A stretch of 59,544 nt of DNA from JAWXCM01 sp034408745 (GCA_034408745.1 JAWXCM010000015.1:1-59544); one strand, 5' to 3'; counted from the first letter of the stretch, positions 44,724-55,796 are shown. Notes: a model not told the origin generated them from the letters alone. A program made the numbers and translations.

Positions 44724-46195
44724 TACTTCTGAGGTTCTACCACAACGAACTGCTGGCCGCCGCCACGATTGACCAGCAGCAGAACCGACTTGCTTCCGCT
44801 GCCACCGACGGCCTTTTCAAACTCGGCCACAGTGGTCACGGGCTGACGGTTCACCGAGGTGATGACGTCGCCGCGGCGGAGACCGGCTTCACCGGCTGAC
44901 GAGGCGGGGTCGACGCGAGCCACCAGGACACCCCTGGTACCGCGCGACAACTGGAGTTCGCTGGCGATATCCGCGGTCAGTTCGGTGACGTTGAGGCCCT
45001 GGAGGGTGCTGGTTGCACCGCGTCCGAAGCGCCCGGGACCTTCATCCTCATCCTTCTCTCCGGCTGCTGCCTGTTCCGGAAGCCGCTCCAGAGTGACGGG
45101 GATTTCCTTCTGGCCGTCGGCGCGCTGCACCGTCAGCTTCAGCGTGGTGCCGGGCTGGCTGCGGGAAACGCGGAGGCGGAGGCCGTTGGCGTCGGTAACG
45201 GGTTCGCCGTTGATGGCGGTGACTACGTCGCCTTCCTTCAGACCAGCTTTGGAGGCGGGCGTATCCGGTTCCACGCGGGCGATGGCTGCGCCGCTGTTGG
45301 CCTTCAGATTGAATGCGCGGGCGAGGTCGGGCGTGATGTCCTGCGGAAGCACGCCGATGTAGCCGCGGGTGACCTTACCGCTCTTGACGAGCTGATCCAT
45401 GACGTCGCGCGCCATGTTGATCGGGATGGCAAAGCCGATGCCCTGATTGCCGCCGGTGCGGGAAATGATGGCGGTGTTGATGCCGATCAGTTCGCCGTTG
45501 GTGTTGATCAACGCGCCGCCGGAGTTACCGGGGTTGATGGCCGCGTCGGTCTGAATAAAGTCTTCGTAATTGCCGGCGGTAAGTCCGGCGCGTCCCGTGG
45601 CGCTGATGATACCCATAGTGACGGTCTGGCCGATGCCGAACGGGTCGCCGATGGCGAGGGCGAGGTCGCCGACCTGGACGCGGGTGGAGTCGCTGATGGG
45701 CAACACCGGCAGGTTCGTTCCTTCAATTTTCAATACCGCGACGTCGGTGCGGGGATCGGTGCCCACCACTTTCGCCGTAAACTCGCGGCGGTCGTTTGTG
45801 GAAACCTTGACCGTGGTTGCGCCTTCGACGACGTGATTATTGGTTAAGATATACCCGTCGCTGGTGACGATGACGCCGGAGCCGACGCCGCCGCGGGGCT
45901 GCTGTTGCTCTGGAGCTCCGCCAAAGCCGAAGAATTCTTCCATGCCCGGCGGCACACCCTGGGGAAGGCGACGACGTTGACTGTTCCCGCGCTGAGCGGC
46001 GGTGGGTCGAACGATGGATTCGACGTTAACGACAGCCGGCAGTGCTTTTTTCACAAGAGGAGCGAAGGTGAGGCCGATGCCTGTTTTATCCTGCGCCTGA
46101 ACGTAGACCGGGGCGGCCGGCTGGCGGGTGAACTGAGTCACCCCCGCGCCGATCAGGGCCGCCAGAACACCGGTCAGAAGTAAATTGCGATTCAT
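44723..46195 (-). CDS. Periplasmic serine protease/chaperone HtrA (DegP family), two PDZ domains
   Basis: The 490-residue protein begins at ATG 46195 with GGGAGA upstream. It has an N-terminal membrane anchor or signal (MNRNLLLTGVLAALIG), a Gln/Arg-rich linker, a trypsin-like domain with catalytic His in ILTNNHVVEG, Asp in DPRTDVAVLKIEG and Ser in AINPGNSGGALINTNG, and two PDZ domains (GYIGVLPQDITPDLA; GVLVARVDPASSAGEAGL). It handles misfolded envelope proteins. It lies between clpB and lon on the same strand. Confidence 0.95.
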   Translation of the reverse strand: MNRNLLLTGVLAALIGAGVTQFTRQPAAPVYVQAQDKTGIGLTFAPLVKKALPAVVNVESIVRPTAAQRGNSQRRRLPQGVPPGMEEFFGFGGAPEQQQPRGGVGSGVIVTSDGYILTNNHVVEGATTVKVSTNDRREFTAKVVGTDPRTDVAVLKIEGTNLPVLPISDSTRVQVGDLALAIGDPFGIGQTVTMGIISATGRAGLTAGNYEDFIQTDAAINPGNSGGALINTNGELIGINTAIISRTGGNQGIGFAIPINMARDVMDQLVKSGKVTRGYIGVLPQDITPDLARAFNLKANSGAAIARVEPDTPASKAGLKEGDVVTAINGEPVTDANGLRLRVSRSQPGTTLKLTVQRADGQKEIPVTLERLPEQAAAGEKDEDEGPGRFGRGATSTLQGLNVTELTADIASELQLSRGTRGVLVARVDPASSAGEAGLRRGDVITSVNRQPVTTVAEFEKAVGGSGSKSVLLLVNRGGGQQFVVVEPQK

Positions 46196-46253
46196 TGTCT
46201 GGTTTTCTCCCTGGAAATTAGACGGATTGAGGGGCCAATCGTGATACGAGTCA

Positions 46254-48911
<2,658 letters not shown>

Positions 48912-49068
48912 GGTTGGGTCTTCTGGCTCCTTCTATGGGGTTAGAGTAACACGTGAGCTTATCGGTTGCAAGAAACTTGAGTGCGCATCGCTCAGGTAGT
49001 AAGGAATTGCGCAAAAAGCGGGCACACTGGCTCCGGGACGTTACCCATTTCGAAATCATCGGGACGGT

Positions 49069-49803
49069 TCATGCGGCTTTGTCCCTGGGATTTGGCATGT
49101 TGGCGGCCATCCACTCACGGACGTACACGGCCAGGATGTCGTTGGCTGAGGGGAGTTCCGTGGACGGCGCGACGCCGCTTTCGGGTTCGTTTCCCGGATT
49201 TTCGAGTTGCGCTGTGGTGGGTTGGAGCGAGGGCTCGGGTTCGTTCCTTGCATTTTCTTCCGCTTGCGGGGCGAGGTCGGCGACGAATGCCGCGGAGGGT
49301 TCGGTTGCGGAGGCAGCGCGGGACTTCTGAAGGCGTAGGAGCTGGGTGGTGGCCCGGTCGATGATGCGGTGCTGGTTGCGCATGGCGGACTGGAGGACTT
49401 CGAAGGTCCTGTTGGCGGCTATGAGCGAGTTGAAAGCGAAGGTGTTGAGAGTGGTCTCGTCGACGGTCTCGAACGCCTGTGAGATCTCCGGGCTGATGCG
49501 CTGGACCTCGAAGTCGATGGCGGCGGTTTCGAAGGCTCCGAAGCGGTTGAGGCGCCAGCGGGCGTCGACGATATCGATGACAAAATCGTACTCGCGCGGG
49601 TCGGCGGGTTTCCAGGCGGCGAGGAGTTCGTCGCGGAATTCGTTGTAGTCGTCGAGGTCTTCGTTGTGGAGGACGACGGATTTGCTGTAGGCTCCGTGCT
49701 TTGTGCTGTTGCGGGCGGAACGGGTCTTGCCTTCGGCGGTGACGGGGCCCTGGGAGCGGGCTCCGTTGAACTGGGAGGCCTGGATCTGGTTTTTGGTGGC
49801 CAT
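49069..49803 (-). CDS. NSTKHG-motif protein of unknown function
   Basis: The 244-residue protein starts at ATG 49803 behind AGGAGAAAG. Its N-terminus (QFNGARSQGPVTAEGK, ARNSTKHGAYS) has the Asn-x-x-Lys-His-Gly motif of a family that is multi-copy in Solibacter-like genomes and has no known function. The middle (YNEFRDELLAAW to FETAAIDFEVQR) is mostly helical. A low-complexity Pro/Glu/Ala tail follows (about residues 165-225). Nothing suggests a membrane location. It lies next to the DGR region but shares no feature with it. Confidence 0.65.
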   Translation of the reverse strand: MATKNQIQASQFNGARSQGPVTAEGKTRSARNSTKHGAYSKSVVLHNEDLDDYNEFRDELLAAWKPADPREYDFVIDIVDARWRLNRFGAFETAAIDFEVQRISPEISQAFETVDETTLNTFAFNSLIAANRTFEVLQSAMRNQHRIIDRATTQLLRLQKSRAASATEPSAAFVADLAPQAEENARNEPEPSLQPTTAQLENPGNEPESGVAPSTELPSANDILAVYVREWMAANMPNPRDKAA

Positions 49804-50481
49804 GGTGGCGCTTTCTCCTTCTGCCGAGGACGGTAGCATGGAGGGGTCGAAAAACCGGGGTGGGTTTTGGGATGGTGGTCTGCAGGATATTGATTTGGTG
49901 GGAGAAAAAGATTTTCAGGATTTGCGAATTGACTTTTCGGGGTGTTGTTGGAATGTGGAGTTTCGAGGTTCGTTCCGCAGGGTAGGGAGCTGATTCGCTA
50001 CGGCCTCAGATTTCAAGCGCGTTAGCGGAGGTTGTGAGATTCCTGCGGTGTGGTAACGACCGGGGTGATCGGTACGGGGTCATCGCGGCGATCCCGACAG
50101 GAGATCGTAGAGAGCGGCGGCCCGGAGGATGCGGGGCATCCAGTTGGTGGGTTTCGGGTGCATCTTCCTGAAGCGGTTCGATGTCCGAGGACGCGGACCC
50201 GCGCTTCGACTCCGGCGACCGGAGGGTGTTCAGCGCCAAGGCGGATACGCCTGCGCCCAGGCAGCAAAAGTCGATGCAGCAGGGATATTAGTCCCTTAAG
50301 GTATTGAATGCGTCGTACCCGCCAGGGTGGCTGAACTGTCGAAGGACCTGCAACGGGCATGCCGCCTCTCCGGACGGAACAACCGGGCTTGCGTATCTGA
50401 GTAAGATTGACATTCCTCCCCTCGGGGCCGTTTACTGGGTGAGAACGCAGCGATCCAACTCGTCGAAATTGGAGCCCGATA
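49804..50481. other. 678-nt stretch without an intact gene; possible gene fragment
   Basis: No convincing complete coding region is present. On the minus strand, 50080-50163 encodes a 27-residue start (MHPKPTNWMPRILRAAA then LYDLLSG) that resembles the N-terminus of small integral membrane proteins and then stops; it may be a gene remnant. A promoter candidate for the TIR-STAND operon lies at 50407-50436. This stretch separates ordinary chromosomal genes from the DGR conflict region and could contain its left boundary. Confidence 0.5.
50407..50436 (+). promoter_or_regulatory. Candidate sigma-70-type promoter of the TIR-STAND operon
   Basis: A perfect -35 TTGACA (50407-50412) is followed after 18 nt by TTTACT (50431-50436). 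The spacer contains the palindrome CCCCTCGGGG (50418-50427), which could be an operator. The TIR gene starts 45 nt downstream with GGAG at 50471-50474 as ribosome binding site. Confidence 0.45.
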
Positions 50482-51327
50482 ATGAACCCCGGATTTTCGT
50501 CCGCCGACATCAGAATTCTTCGCGACGCGTTGTGCGCGATTCCACAATTTCGAACGGTGCGGGAGCGGCAGACCTTCATTCGCTCGGCTTTCGACGACCA
50601 TTTGTTTAGTAAAGATGTCGAAAGCGTACTGCAGTATCTCGATTGGGAGGGCGCGCCCCTGGTCGTCGCGGATGCTCTGCTGCGGCTGGTGGAAGGGCAC
50701 GAGATCGCTCCTGGGGTCCCTGCCTTGCGCGTTCTGGCGGAGGCCATTGAGCCGATGGCCGGCATGGCACGCCGCGAGCAAGTCAGGAACCTGCGGGAAC
50801 GCCTCGGCTGGGTAGACCCGCCCCGGAAACCCGCTTTCGCCCCGGTAGCAGGCGCTGTGGCTACTCCGGAACCGGCAGCAATCGCAGCCAAACGCGAACG
50901 GGGAGAGTACGACGTATTCCTGTGTCATAACAGCAAAGACAAAGCCGCCGTAATGCACATCGCGGACCTCCTGCTCCAGCGAGGCCTGCTTCCCTGGCTG
51001 GACCAGGACTGTCTGCGGCCGGGGTTCCGCTGGATGCCGGAGATAGAGCGCCAGATCCAGTCGATCCCAGCCGCGGCCGTGTTCGTGGGCCCTTCGGGAA
51101 TTGGCCCCTGGCAGGATGAGGAAATCGATGCGATTCTTCGACGGTTCAAACAGCACAATCGCCCGGTGATCCCAGTCCTGCTCGAAGGCGCACCGGAGAT
51201 CGAGTTGCCCGCGTTCCTTGAAGCGCGCACCCGGGTCGACTTCCGAAAGAACTCGCGGGACCCAATGGACCACCTGGAATTCGGCATCACCGGCAGGAAT
51301 CCGCGCTTCGCAAGCAGTGCCTCGTGA
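50482..51327 (+). CDS. EAD-TIR effector protein
   Basis: The 281-residue protein has a helical N-terminal domain (residues about 1-85, RILRDALCAIPQFRTVRERQ) of the effector-associated domain (EAD) kind, a Pro/Ala linker, and a TIR domain from residue 143 (YDVFLCHNSKDKAAVMHIA). Conserved TIR features include LLPWLDQDCLRPGFRW and FVGPSGIGPWQDEEIDAIL, where Trp210 and Glu213/Glu214 fit the W-x3-E motif holding the catalytic glutamate of NAD-cleaving TIRs. It ends one base before the ATG of the STAND gene, so the pair is a translationally coupled effector and sensor unit. The likely role is NAD+ depletion on activation; this is inferred from the family. Confidence 0.85.
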   Translation: MNPGFSSADIRILRDALCAIPQFRTVRERQTFIRSAFDDHLFSKDVESVLQYLDWEGAPLVVADALLRLVEGHEIAPGVPALRVLAEAIEPMAGMARREQVRNLRERLGWVDPPRKPAFAPVAGAVATPEPAAIAAKRERGEYDVFLCHNSKDKAAVMHIADLLLQRGLLPWLDQDCLRPGFRWMPEIERQIQSIPAAAVFVGPSGIGPWQDEEIDAILRRFKQHNRPVIPVLLEGAPEIELPAFLEARTRVDFRKNSRDPMDHLEFGITGRNPRFASSAS

Positions 51328-51328
51328 C

Positions 51329-53860
51329 ATGATTCACGACGTCCACAACAGCCTGGAACACCTGCTCCGCGGACTTCCCGAATGGGAACAGGAACGCGAC
51401 CGCCGGGCGCTCCTGAGCGACATTCTCCGCGGTCACTCTGTCTGGGACTACCTCCGCCTTGATGACAGCGTCGCTGTCTCCGCGAATACCGTCATCGCCA
51501 CCTGCCAGGATCTCGACCCTGAGTCACTCTGTGTTCTCCTGAAAGGTCTGCGCGAAAGGTACAAAACCGATCCGGAGCGTCGGGCGGAGATCGACTCCCT
51601 GGCGTCGCTGCTCTGTAGCCGTTCCTACCGCCGGCGCGGTGCCTTTCGCGGCGAACCGTACCTGGGCCTGACCTACTTCGACCGTCAGGACGCCCCGATT
51701 TTCTTCGGCCGTGAAACGGAGTTGCAGCAGCTCGTCGACAAACTCAACAAGGAACAGGGGCGGCGCTTTTGCGTGGTGCTCGGCGCCTCCGGCTCAGGAA
51801 AGTCATCCCTGGTTCGAGCCGGACTGTGGGCACGTCTGGCAATGGGCGAGGTGGAGGAGATGCCGGGCAGCAGAAACTGGCTCATCAGCGCCATGACGCC
51901 AACCGATGGTGGCGGCGATCCCATGGCTGCCCTGCGATGGTCTGCCCGGAACGCGTTGCTGGAGCACGAGTCATTCCGGCGCCAGTGCGACTGGCGGAAA
52001 GAACTGTCTCCGGTGAAGGACGAATCCATTTCGCGGCTGGCCGGAATCGTCCTTGCGAAAGCCTCGCCAGACGCCCAGTGGCTCCTCATTCTCGACCAGA
52101 TGGAGGAGCTTTTCGCAACCACCACTTCCGGGGGCGCGGACTTCCTGGACCAGTTGATTCAAGCCACAGGGCCGCCGTGCCGGATGCGAGTTGTCGCAAC
52201 GCTGCGAGCCGATTTCTATCACCACTGCGGCGCTCATCCACCGCTGGTGCGAATGATCAACGGGGACGGCGGCGCATTTCACCTGGGAACTCCGGGCCGG
52301 TCCTCTCTGGAGCGCATGGTCAGCGGTCCGCTGACCGAAGTGGAACTGACCGGGGATGAGGGACATTCCACATCCCGGCCCAAACCCTGGTCACTGGACC
52401 CGGAGTTGCCTTCCCTCATCGCCTCGGACGCGGAGAGGGAACCGGGGGGTCTGGCGCTGATGGCCTTCGCTCTTCGCGAACTGTATGAGGCGTGTAAGGC
52501 CTCCCGCCGCCTCGACGTTGCGACGTACAGGAGCGCCAGCTTTGGTGGACTGGCCGGCGCGATCGCCCGCAAAGCGGATGATACTCTTGCGTCCCTTGGC
52601 GCGGAGGGGGAAACCGCGCTGCATCGTGTCTTCAGCCGGCTGGTCAGGGTGAATCCGGACGACGCACCATCGCGCCGTCGCGAACGGCTTTCGGTCTGGG
52701 CGGCAGACGAGGGCGCGCTCCATACGATAGAGGCGTTTCGGGAAGCGCGCCTCCTGGTGGCGGACCGGGGACAGGCTGACGATCCCGTGGTGGAAGTCGC
52801 GCATGAGGCGCTGCTGCGGGAGTGGCCCAGACTGGCGCAGTGGATTAAATCCGAGAAAGATGCGCTGCATCTGGCGGAACGCGTGAGAGCTCAGGCAAAA
52901 GCGTGGGGCCGTGAGAACTGGAGTACGACTCGCCAGCGGCCCTTCAGTCCCGAGTATGTGGACCGCATTCGGCAGAGCCTTCACTCTGCCGGCCTGCTTG
53001 CGGGCTTGCTGGAAGATCCGGTGATCTCGCGCCTGCTCAAACCGGAGGTCGAGTGGATTCTGGAGGAATTAAAGTTTCAGGAAACCGACAGCGATCGCCG
53101 CCTGCAGATTGGAAGGCGCCTCGCGAAAATTGGGGATCCCCGGCCTGGCGTGGGCGTCAGAGAGGACGGCGTCCCGGACATTCTCTGGCGGGAGATTTCT
53201 GCTGCAACTGTACACGTCGAGGAACGCGGTTCGTTTCTGGTTGAGCCGTTCCGGATAGCAGCCTTTCCCGTTACAGCCAGCCAGTTCCGCGCATTCGTTC
53301 AGGCTGCCGATGGCTATTCCTCGAAACTGTGGTGGGACGGTTTGCAACGAGAGGACCCCCACCCGGATTGGGAGCGCATGCTGACCAATCACCCGGTGAC
53401 CGACGTCTCCTGGTACGACGCGACCGCCTTTGCCCAGTGGCTGGCAGCCAGACTGGAAATGGAAGTCCGCCTCCCGGACGAGCAGGAGTGGCAACTGGCG
53501 GCACAGAGCGAGACCATCGACTTCAAATATCCCTGGGGCAAGGAGTGGGACGAGGGGCACGCGAACACGGAAGAATCCCACCTCGGAGGGACGACGGCCG
53601 TCGGAGTGTTCCCAAAGGGGGACAGTCTCCAGGCAGTCTCCGATTTGGCAGGCAACGTATGGGAGTGGTGCCGGAACCTCTACGCGGATCCGGCCAAGAT
53701 AAAAGGGGACAGTGCTGGGTCTCGTGTTCTGCGCGGGGGCTCCTGGCTCCTCAATCAGGGCTTCGCGCGCGCGGACGACCGCGACTACTACCATCCGCTC
53801 AACCGTTTCAGCAACATCGGCTTTCGGGTGGTGGTTTCGTCTCCCATCGGGAAACGCTGA
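51329..53860 (+). CDS. DGR target 1: EAD-nSTAND1 NTPase with variable FGE-like C-type lectin domain
   Basis: The 843-residue protein begins at ATG 51329, one base after the TIR gene stop. Residues 1-95 form a helical EAD-like domain (NSLEHLLRGLPEWEQERD), matching the domain type that pairs sensor and effector. The nSTAND1 NTPase follows, with Walker A GASGSGKSS at 152-160 and Walker B LLILDQMEELF at 252-262. A winged-helix/helical arm extends to about residue 600 (VEVAHEALLREWPRLAQWI). From about 640 to the end lies an FGE-sulfatase-fold domain (FPVTASQFRAFV, NVWEWC, VLRGGSW). The last 48 residues come from VR1. The FGE catalytic cysteines are absent, so the domain is a binding scaffold. Confidence 0.9.
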   Translation: MIHDVHNSLEHLLRGLPEWEQERDRRALLSDILRGHSVWDYLRLDDSVAVSANTVIATCQDLDPESLCVLLKGLRERYKTDPERRAEIDSLASLLCSRSYRRRGAFRGEPYLGLTYFDRQDAPIFFGRETELQQLVDKLNKEQGRRFCVVLGASGSGKSSLVRAGLWARLAMGEVEEMPGSRNWLISAMTPTDGGGDPMAALRWSARNALLEHESFRRQCDWRKELSPVKDESISRLAGIVLAKASPDAQWLLILDQMEELFATTTSGGADFLDQLIQATGPPCRMRVVATLRADFYHHCGAHPPLVRMINGDGGAFHLGTPGRSSLERMVSGPLTEVELTGDEGHSTSRPKPWSLDPELPSLIASDAEREPGGLALMAFALRELYEACKASRRLDVATYRSASFGGLAGAIARKADDTLASLGAEGETALHRVFSRLVRVNPDDAPSRRRERLSVWAADEGALHTIEAFREARLLVADRGQADDPVVEVAHEALLREWPRLAQWIKSEKDALHLAERVRAQAKAWGRENWSTTRQRPFSPEYVDRIRQSLHSAGLLAGLLEDPVISRLLKPEVEWILEELKFQETDSDRRLQIGRRLAKIGDPRPGVGVREDGVPDILWREISAATVHVEERGSFLVEPFRIAAFPVTASQFRAFVQAADGYSSKLWWDGLQREDPHPDWERMLTNHPVTDVSWYDATAFAQWLAARLEMEVRLPDEQEWQLAAQSETIDFKYPWGKEWDEGHANTEESHLGGTTAVGVFPKGDSLQAVSDLAGNVWEWCRNLYADPAKIKGDSAGSRVLRGGSWLLNQGFARADDRDYYHPLNRFSNIGFRVVVSSPIGKR
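53715..53843 (+). repeat. DGR variable repeat VR1
   Basis: This 129-bp segment encodes the C-terminus of the STAND target and aligns without gaps to TR 55532-55660 read on the minus strand. I count 15 mismatches: 13 at TR adenines (AAC codons became CTC, GAC, TAC, TTC or AGC) and two T-to-G at non-adenines (codon TAC to GAC, and CGT to CGG). The flanking parts without adenine are identical. The adenine bias is the mark of mutagenic retrohoming. Confidence 0.93.
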
Positions 53861-53933
53861 TCTCTGGACCGCTGTCCTCTGATCCACTGGAGCGCTGGAC
53901 ACTGATGCCGCGCGAAGCGCGGCGGAAATTTTT
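53844..53933 (+). promoter_or_regulatory. Conserved post-VR1 element with two hairpins
   Basis: These 90 nt after VR1 include the stop codon and match the segment after VR2 (55707-55796, minus strand) at 86 of 90 positions, although they are almost all non-coding. Hairpin 1 is GGAC/GTCC with a CGCT loop (53866-53877). Hairpin 2 is GCCGCGCGAAGCGCGGC (53907-53923, 7-bp stem), followed by GGAAATTTTT, so it could also terminate transcription. Hairpins downstream of VR mark target sites in known DGRs. TR lacks the element. Confidence 0.75.
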
Positions 53934-53949
53934 GGCAGGCTATTCGTCG

Positions 53950-54993
53950 TCACCGCCAGACGAAACGGTTCAGCACCTCCCGGCGCAATCCCCAGGTGTC
54001 GGCATAGCGCAAATGGTTGATCCAGCCTTGGACGCTGGCGTCAAACTCCGCGAAACTGATCCGTCCCGATTCCCACGCCTCAAATCGTTCCGCCAGGCGG
54101 CGCGAACCCTCTACCACGTTCCGCCTTTTGACGCGGCGGTACTCCGGGTACACAATGAAGCCGAGCCAGGGAACTCCGGTGGAGACGGGTTGCACTTGTG
54201 CCGATTCCGGATGAAAGGTCAACCTCAGGCGCTGGAGCCGCTCGCGAATTGCAGTCTTCCATTCCCAGAGCTCGTTCCTGCTGTCGGAGAACAGGGCCAT
54301 GTCGTCCACATAGCGGAGGTAAGCTTTGCATCGAAGCTCGCGGCGGATGAACTGATCCAGAGGATTCAGGTAGCAGTTGGACCAGAATTGCGAAGTGAGA
54401 TTCCCAATGGGCAAACCGCGGGGGCGAAGCGCCGCAAAAAGGTCGTCGCCCGCGAACCAAACCATCTCATACTCCTGCTCCAGAATCCGGTCGCCGCTCG
54501 CCACGATTTTCGCGGCCAGGCTCAGGATGCGTTCGTCGCTGATCGTTCGCTCCAGAATCGAGAGCAGGATGGCGTGATCGATCGAAGGGAAATGCTTAAC
54601 GATGTCGAGACGAAGCGCGTACGAGTAGCGGCGAGCGAAGAACTGCAGCCGGTCGACCGCCCGGTGCGTTCCCTTGCCTTCGCGATTCGCATAGCTGTCC
54701 GCGATGAAGTTGCGCTCGAATGCGGGAGCGATCACATTGCAGAGGGCGTGATGGACCACCCGGTCCGCGAAAGGAGCGGCGCTAATCCGCCGTTCCTTTG
54801 GGGAGTGAATCAGAAAGTGAACATAAGGGCCCGGTGACCATGTGCCGTCCCTAAGCGCAGCCTGGATCGCCAGCAGCTCATCGGCAGCCCTGAATTCGAA
54901 CGCGGCGACGGACCGCTTTCCCCGCTTGCGGGCCGCGGCTTTCGCATACCCACTCAGAAGATTGCTCCATGCGGTAACCTGGTCGAAGCTCAT
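53950..54993 (-). CDS. Diversity-generating retroelement reverse transcriptase
   Basis: The 347-residue protein starts at ATG 54993. It carries the DGR-type RT motifs: FLIHSPKERRISAAPFADRVV (motifs 1-2), LRLDIVKHFPSIDH with Asp130, RGLPIGNLTSQ at 192-202 (the IGxxxSQ motif characteristic of DGR RTs), and the catalytic YVDDMALF with Asp230 and Asp231. There is no maturase or endonuclease domain, which excludes a group II intron. It copies TR RNA with errors at adenines and delivers the cDNA to VRs. It is antisense to and almost head-to-head with the avd gene, and on the same strand as TR. Confidence 0.95.
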   Translation of the reverse strand: MSFDQVTAWSNLLSGYAKAAARKRGKRSVAAFEFRAADELLAIQAALRDGTWSPGPYVHFLIHSPKERRISAAPFADRVVHHALCNVIAPAFERNFIADSYANREGKGTHRAVDRLQFFARRYSYALRLDIVKHFPSIDHAILLSILERTISDERILSLAAKIVASGDRILEQEYEMVWFAGDDLFAALRPRGLPIGNLTSQFWSNCYLNPLDQFIRRELRCKAYLRYVDDMALFSDSRNELWEWKTAIRERLQRLRLTFHPESAQVQPVSTGVPWLGFIVYPEYRRVKRRNVVEGSRRLAERFEAWESGRISFAEFDASVQGWINHLRYADTWGLRREVLNRFVWR

Positions 54994-55362
54994 GGGTAAT
55001 CTCGCGGCCGACGAACTGGTAATCTTCTCACGAATGTACGACTGCTGGCGTGGCTGGTCCCGAAAAGCGAGGCATTTCCACGCCCATTCCGCCAGACTGT
55101 TACCGCCCGGCTGATGAACGCGGCACTGGACCTCCCCGAACAACTGCTGGAGGCACAAAGCCGCCGGGGCGCCGCCCGGCGCGAGTCGCTGGCCCAGGCA
55201 GATGCGAGCCTCAACAAGTTGCGCCTGTACCTTCGATTGGCTCATAGTTGGCGATGGCTGTCGGATGGACAGTATGAACACGTCAGCCGCATGGTGGCGG
55301 AAATCGGCAGGCTTCTGGGAGGATGGATCCGGCAGACAGAGGGTCGCAAAGCGGGAAACTGA
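54992..55362 (+). pseudogene. avd: DGR accessory protein Avd, frameshifted reading frame
   Basis: Avd is a small helical-bundle protein that binds the DGR RT and is needed for mutagenic homing. Here the N-terminal part starts at ATG 54992 (MGNLAADELVIFSRMYD) and the rest continues one base back in another frame (LLAWLVPKSEAFPR to EHVSRMVAEIGRLLGGWIRQ). The switch is at 55042, where one C appears missing in GACTGC. Joined, it is a normal-length Avd of about 123 residues. No slippery heptamer is seen. The start codon overlaps the RT start on the other strand, and avd is inverted relative to RT and TR. Sequencing error, decay or unusual frameshifting are all possible. Confidence 0.8.
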
Positions 55363-55364
55363 CG

Positions 55365-55531
55365 GGCGCCACGGGGTTCAACCCAGGCGGCGCCCTTCTT
55401 TTGTGTTTGCCCGACGCCAGTCCTCCGGCGTGCGGACCGGGCGCACCCGCGCCATCCGGCACCTCTTCGCCGCGTCCCGCCAACCGTAATCGACGGGATG
55501 TGCCGGCATCTGAAAAGGCGAAGGCGGATGT
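55365..55531. other. Spacer between avd and TR
   Basis: About 167 nt without a recognised gene. In DGRs the RNA 3' of TR and the spacer towards RT contribute to cDNA priming and RT-Avd binding, so this stretch (minus-strand sense, 3' of TR) may be functional RNA. No specific motif could be identified by eye. Confidence 0.35.
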
Positions 55532-55664
55532 GAGACGAAACCACCACACGAAAGCCGATGTTGTTGTTACGGTTGTTCGGATGGTTGTTGTTGCGGTTGT
55601 ACGCGCGCGCGAAGCCCTGATTGTTGTTCCAGGAGCCCCCGCGCAGAACACGAGACCCAGTCCC
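55532..55664 (-). repeat. DGR template repeat TR
   Basis: The 133-bp repeat, read on the minus strand, contains a core of AAC/AAT codons (for example CTGGAACAACAATCAGGG and CGTAACAACAACATCGG) flanked by nearly adenine-free ends. I count 29 adenines in it. It is the donor for VR1 and VR2. AAC and AAT codons can change at either adenine without ever producing a stop codon. An in-frame ATG at 55697 gives a short reading frame across TR, but it is not considered a gene. TR lies 42 nt downstream of the post-VR2 element, on the same strand as RT. Confidence 0.95.
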
Positions 55665-55706
55665 GGGGCGACCGACCGGTTTCCCGGCGACCTTCATCGT
55701 ACCGCA

Positions 55707-55796
55707 AAAAATTTCCGCCGCGCTTCGCGCGGCATCAGTGTGCAGCGCCCCAGCGGATCAGAGGACAGCGGTCCAGAGCTCAGCGTTTCCCGATGG
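55707..55796 (-). promoter_or_regulatory. Conserved post-VR2 element with two hairpins
   Basis: This is the counterpart of 53844-53933, differing at four positions. The second hairpin (55717-55733) is a perfect 7-bp stem with a 3-nt loop, followed on the minus strand by GGAAATTTTTT. It lies between the stop of the NACHT target and TR, so it may terminate the target message and shape where TR RNA starts. Confidence 0.75.

Noticed and set aside
48912..49068. A CIRCE/HrcA heat-shock operator upstream of clpB (GAGTGC near 48980).
   Set aside because: Only one half-site-like hexamer is present; the TTAGCACTC-N9-GAGTGCTAA palindrome is not formed.
50022..50891. A 289-codon minus-strand reading frame antisense to the TIR gene's 5' half.
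   Set aside because: It is antisense to a well-supported gene with a good ribosome binding site, and its composition is that of a high-GC shadow frame.
53329..54837. A 502-codon plus-strand reading frame running through the end of the STAND target and antisense to RT.
   Set aside because: It is a high-GC shadow of two well-supported genes and has no protein family features of its own.
53950..54993. Retron or group II intron as the source of the reverse transcriptase.
   Set aside because: No maturase, endonuclease or intron RNA features and no retron msr-msd structure are visible; the IGNLTSQ motif and the adjacent TR/VR pair identify a DGR.
55242..55697. A 151-codon minus-strand reading frame starting at ATG 55697 and crossing TR.
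   Set aside because: Its only protein-like part is the TR itself; the rest is the antisense of the avd region and low-complexity sequence. TR is a template RNA, not a coding gene.
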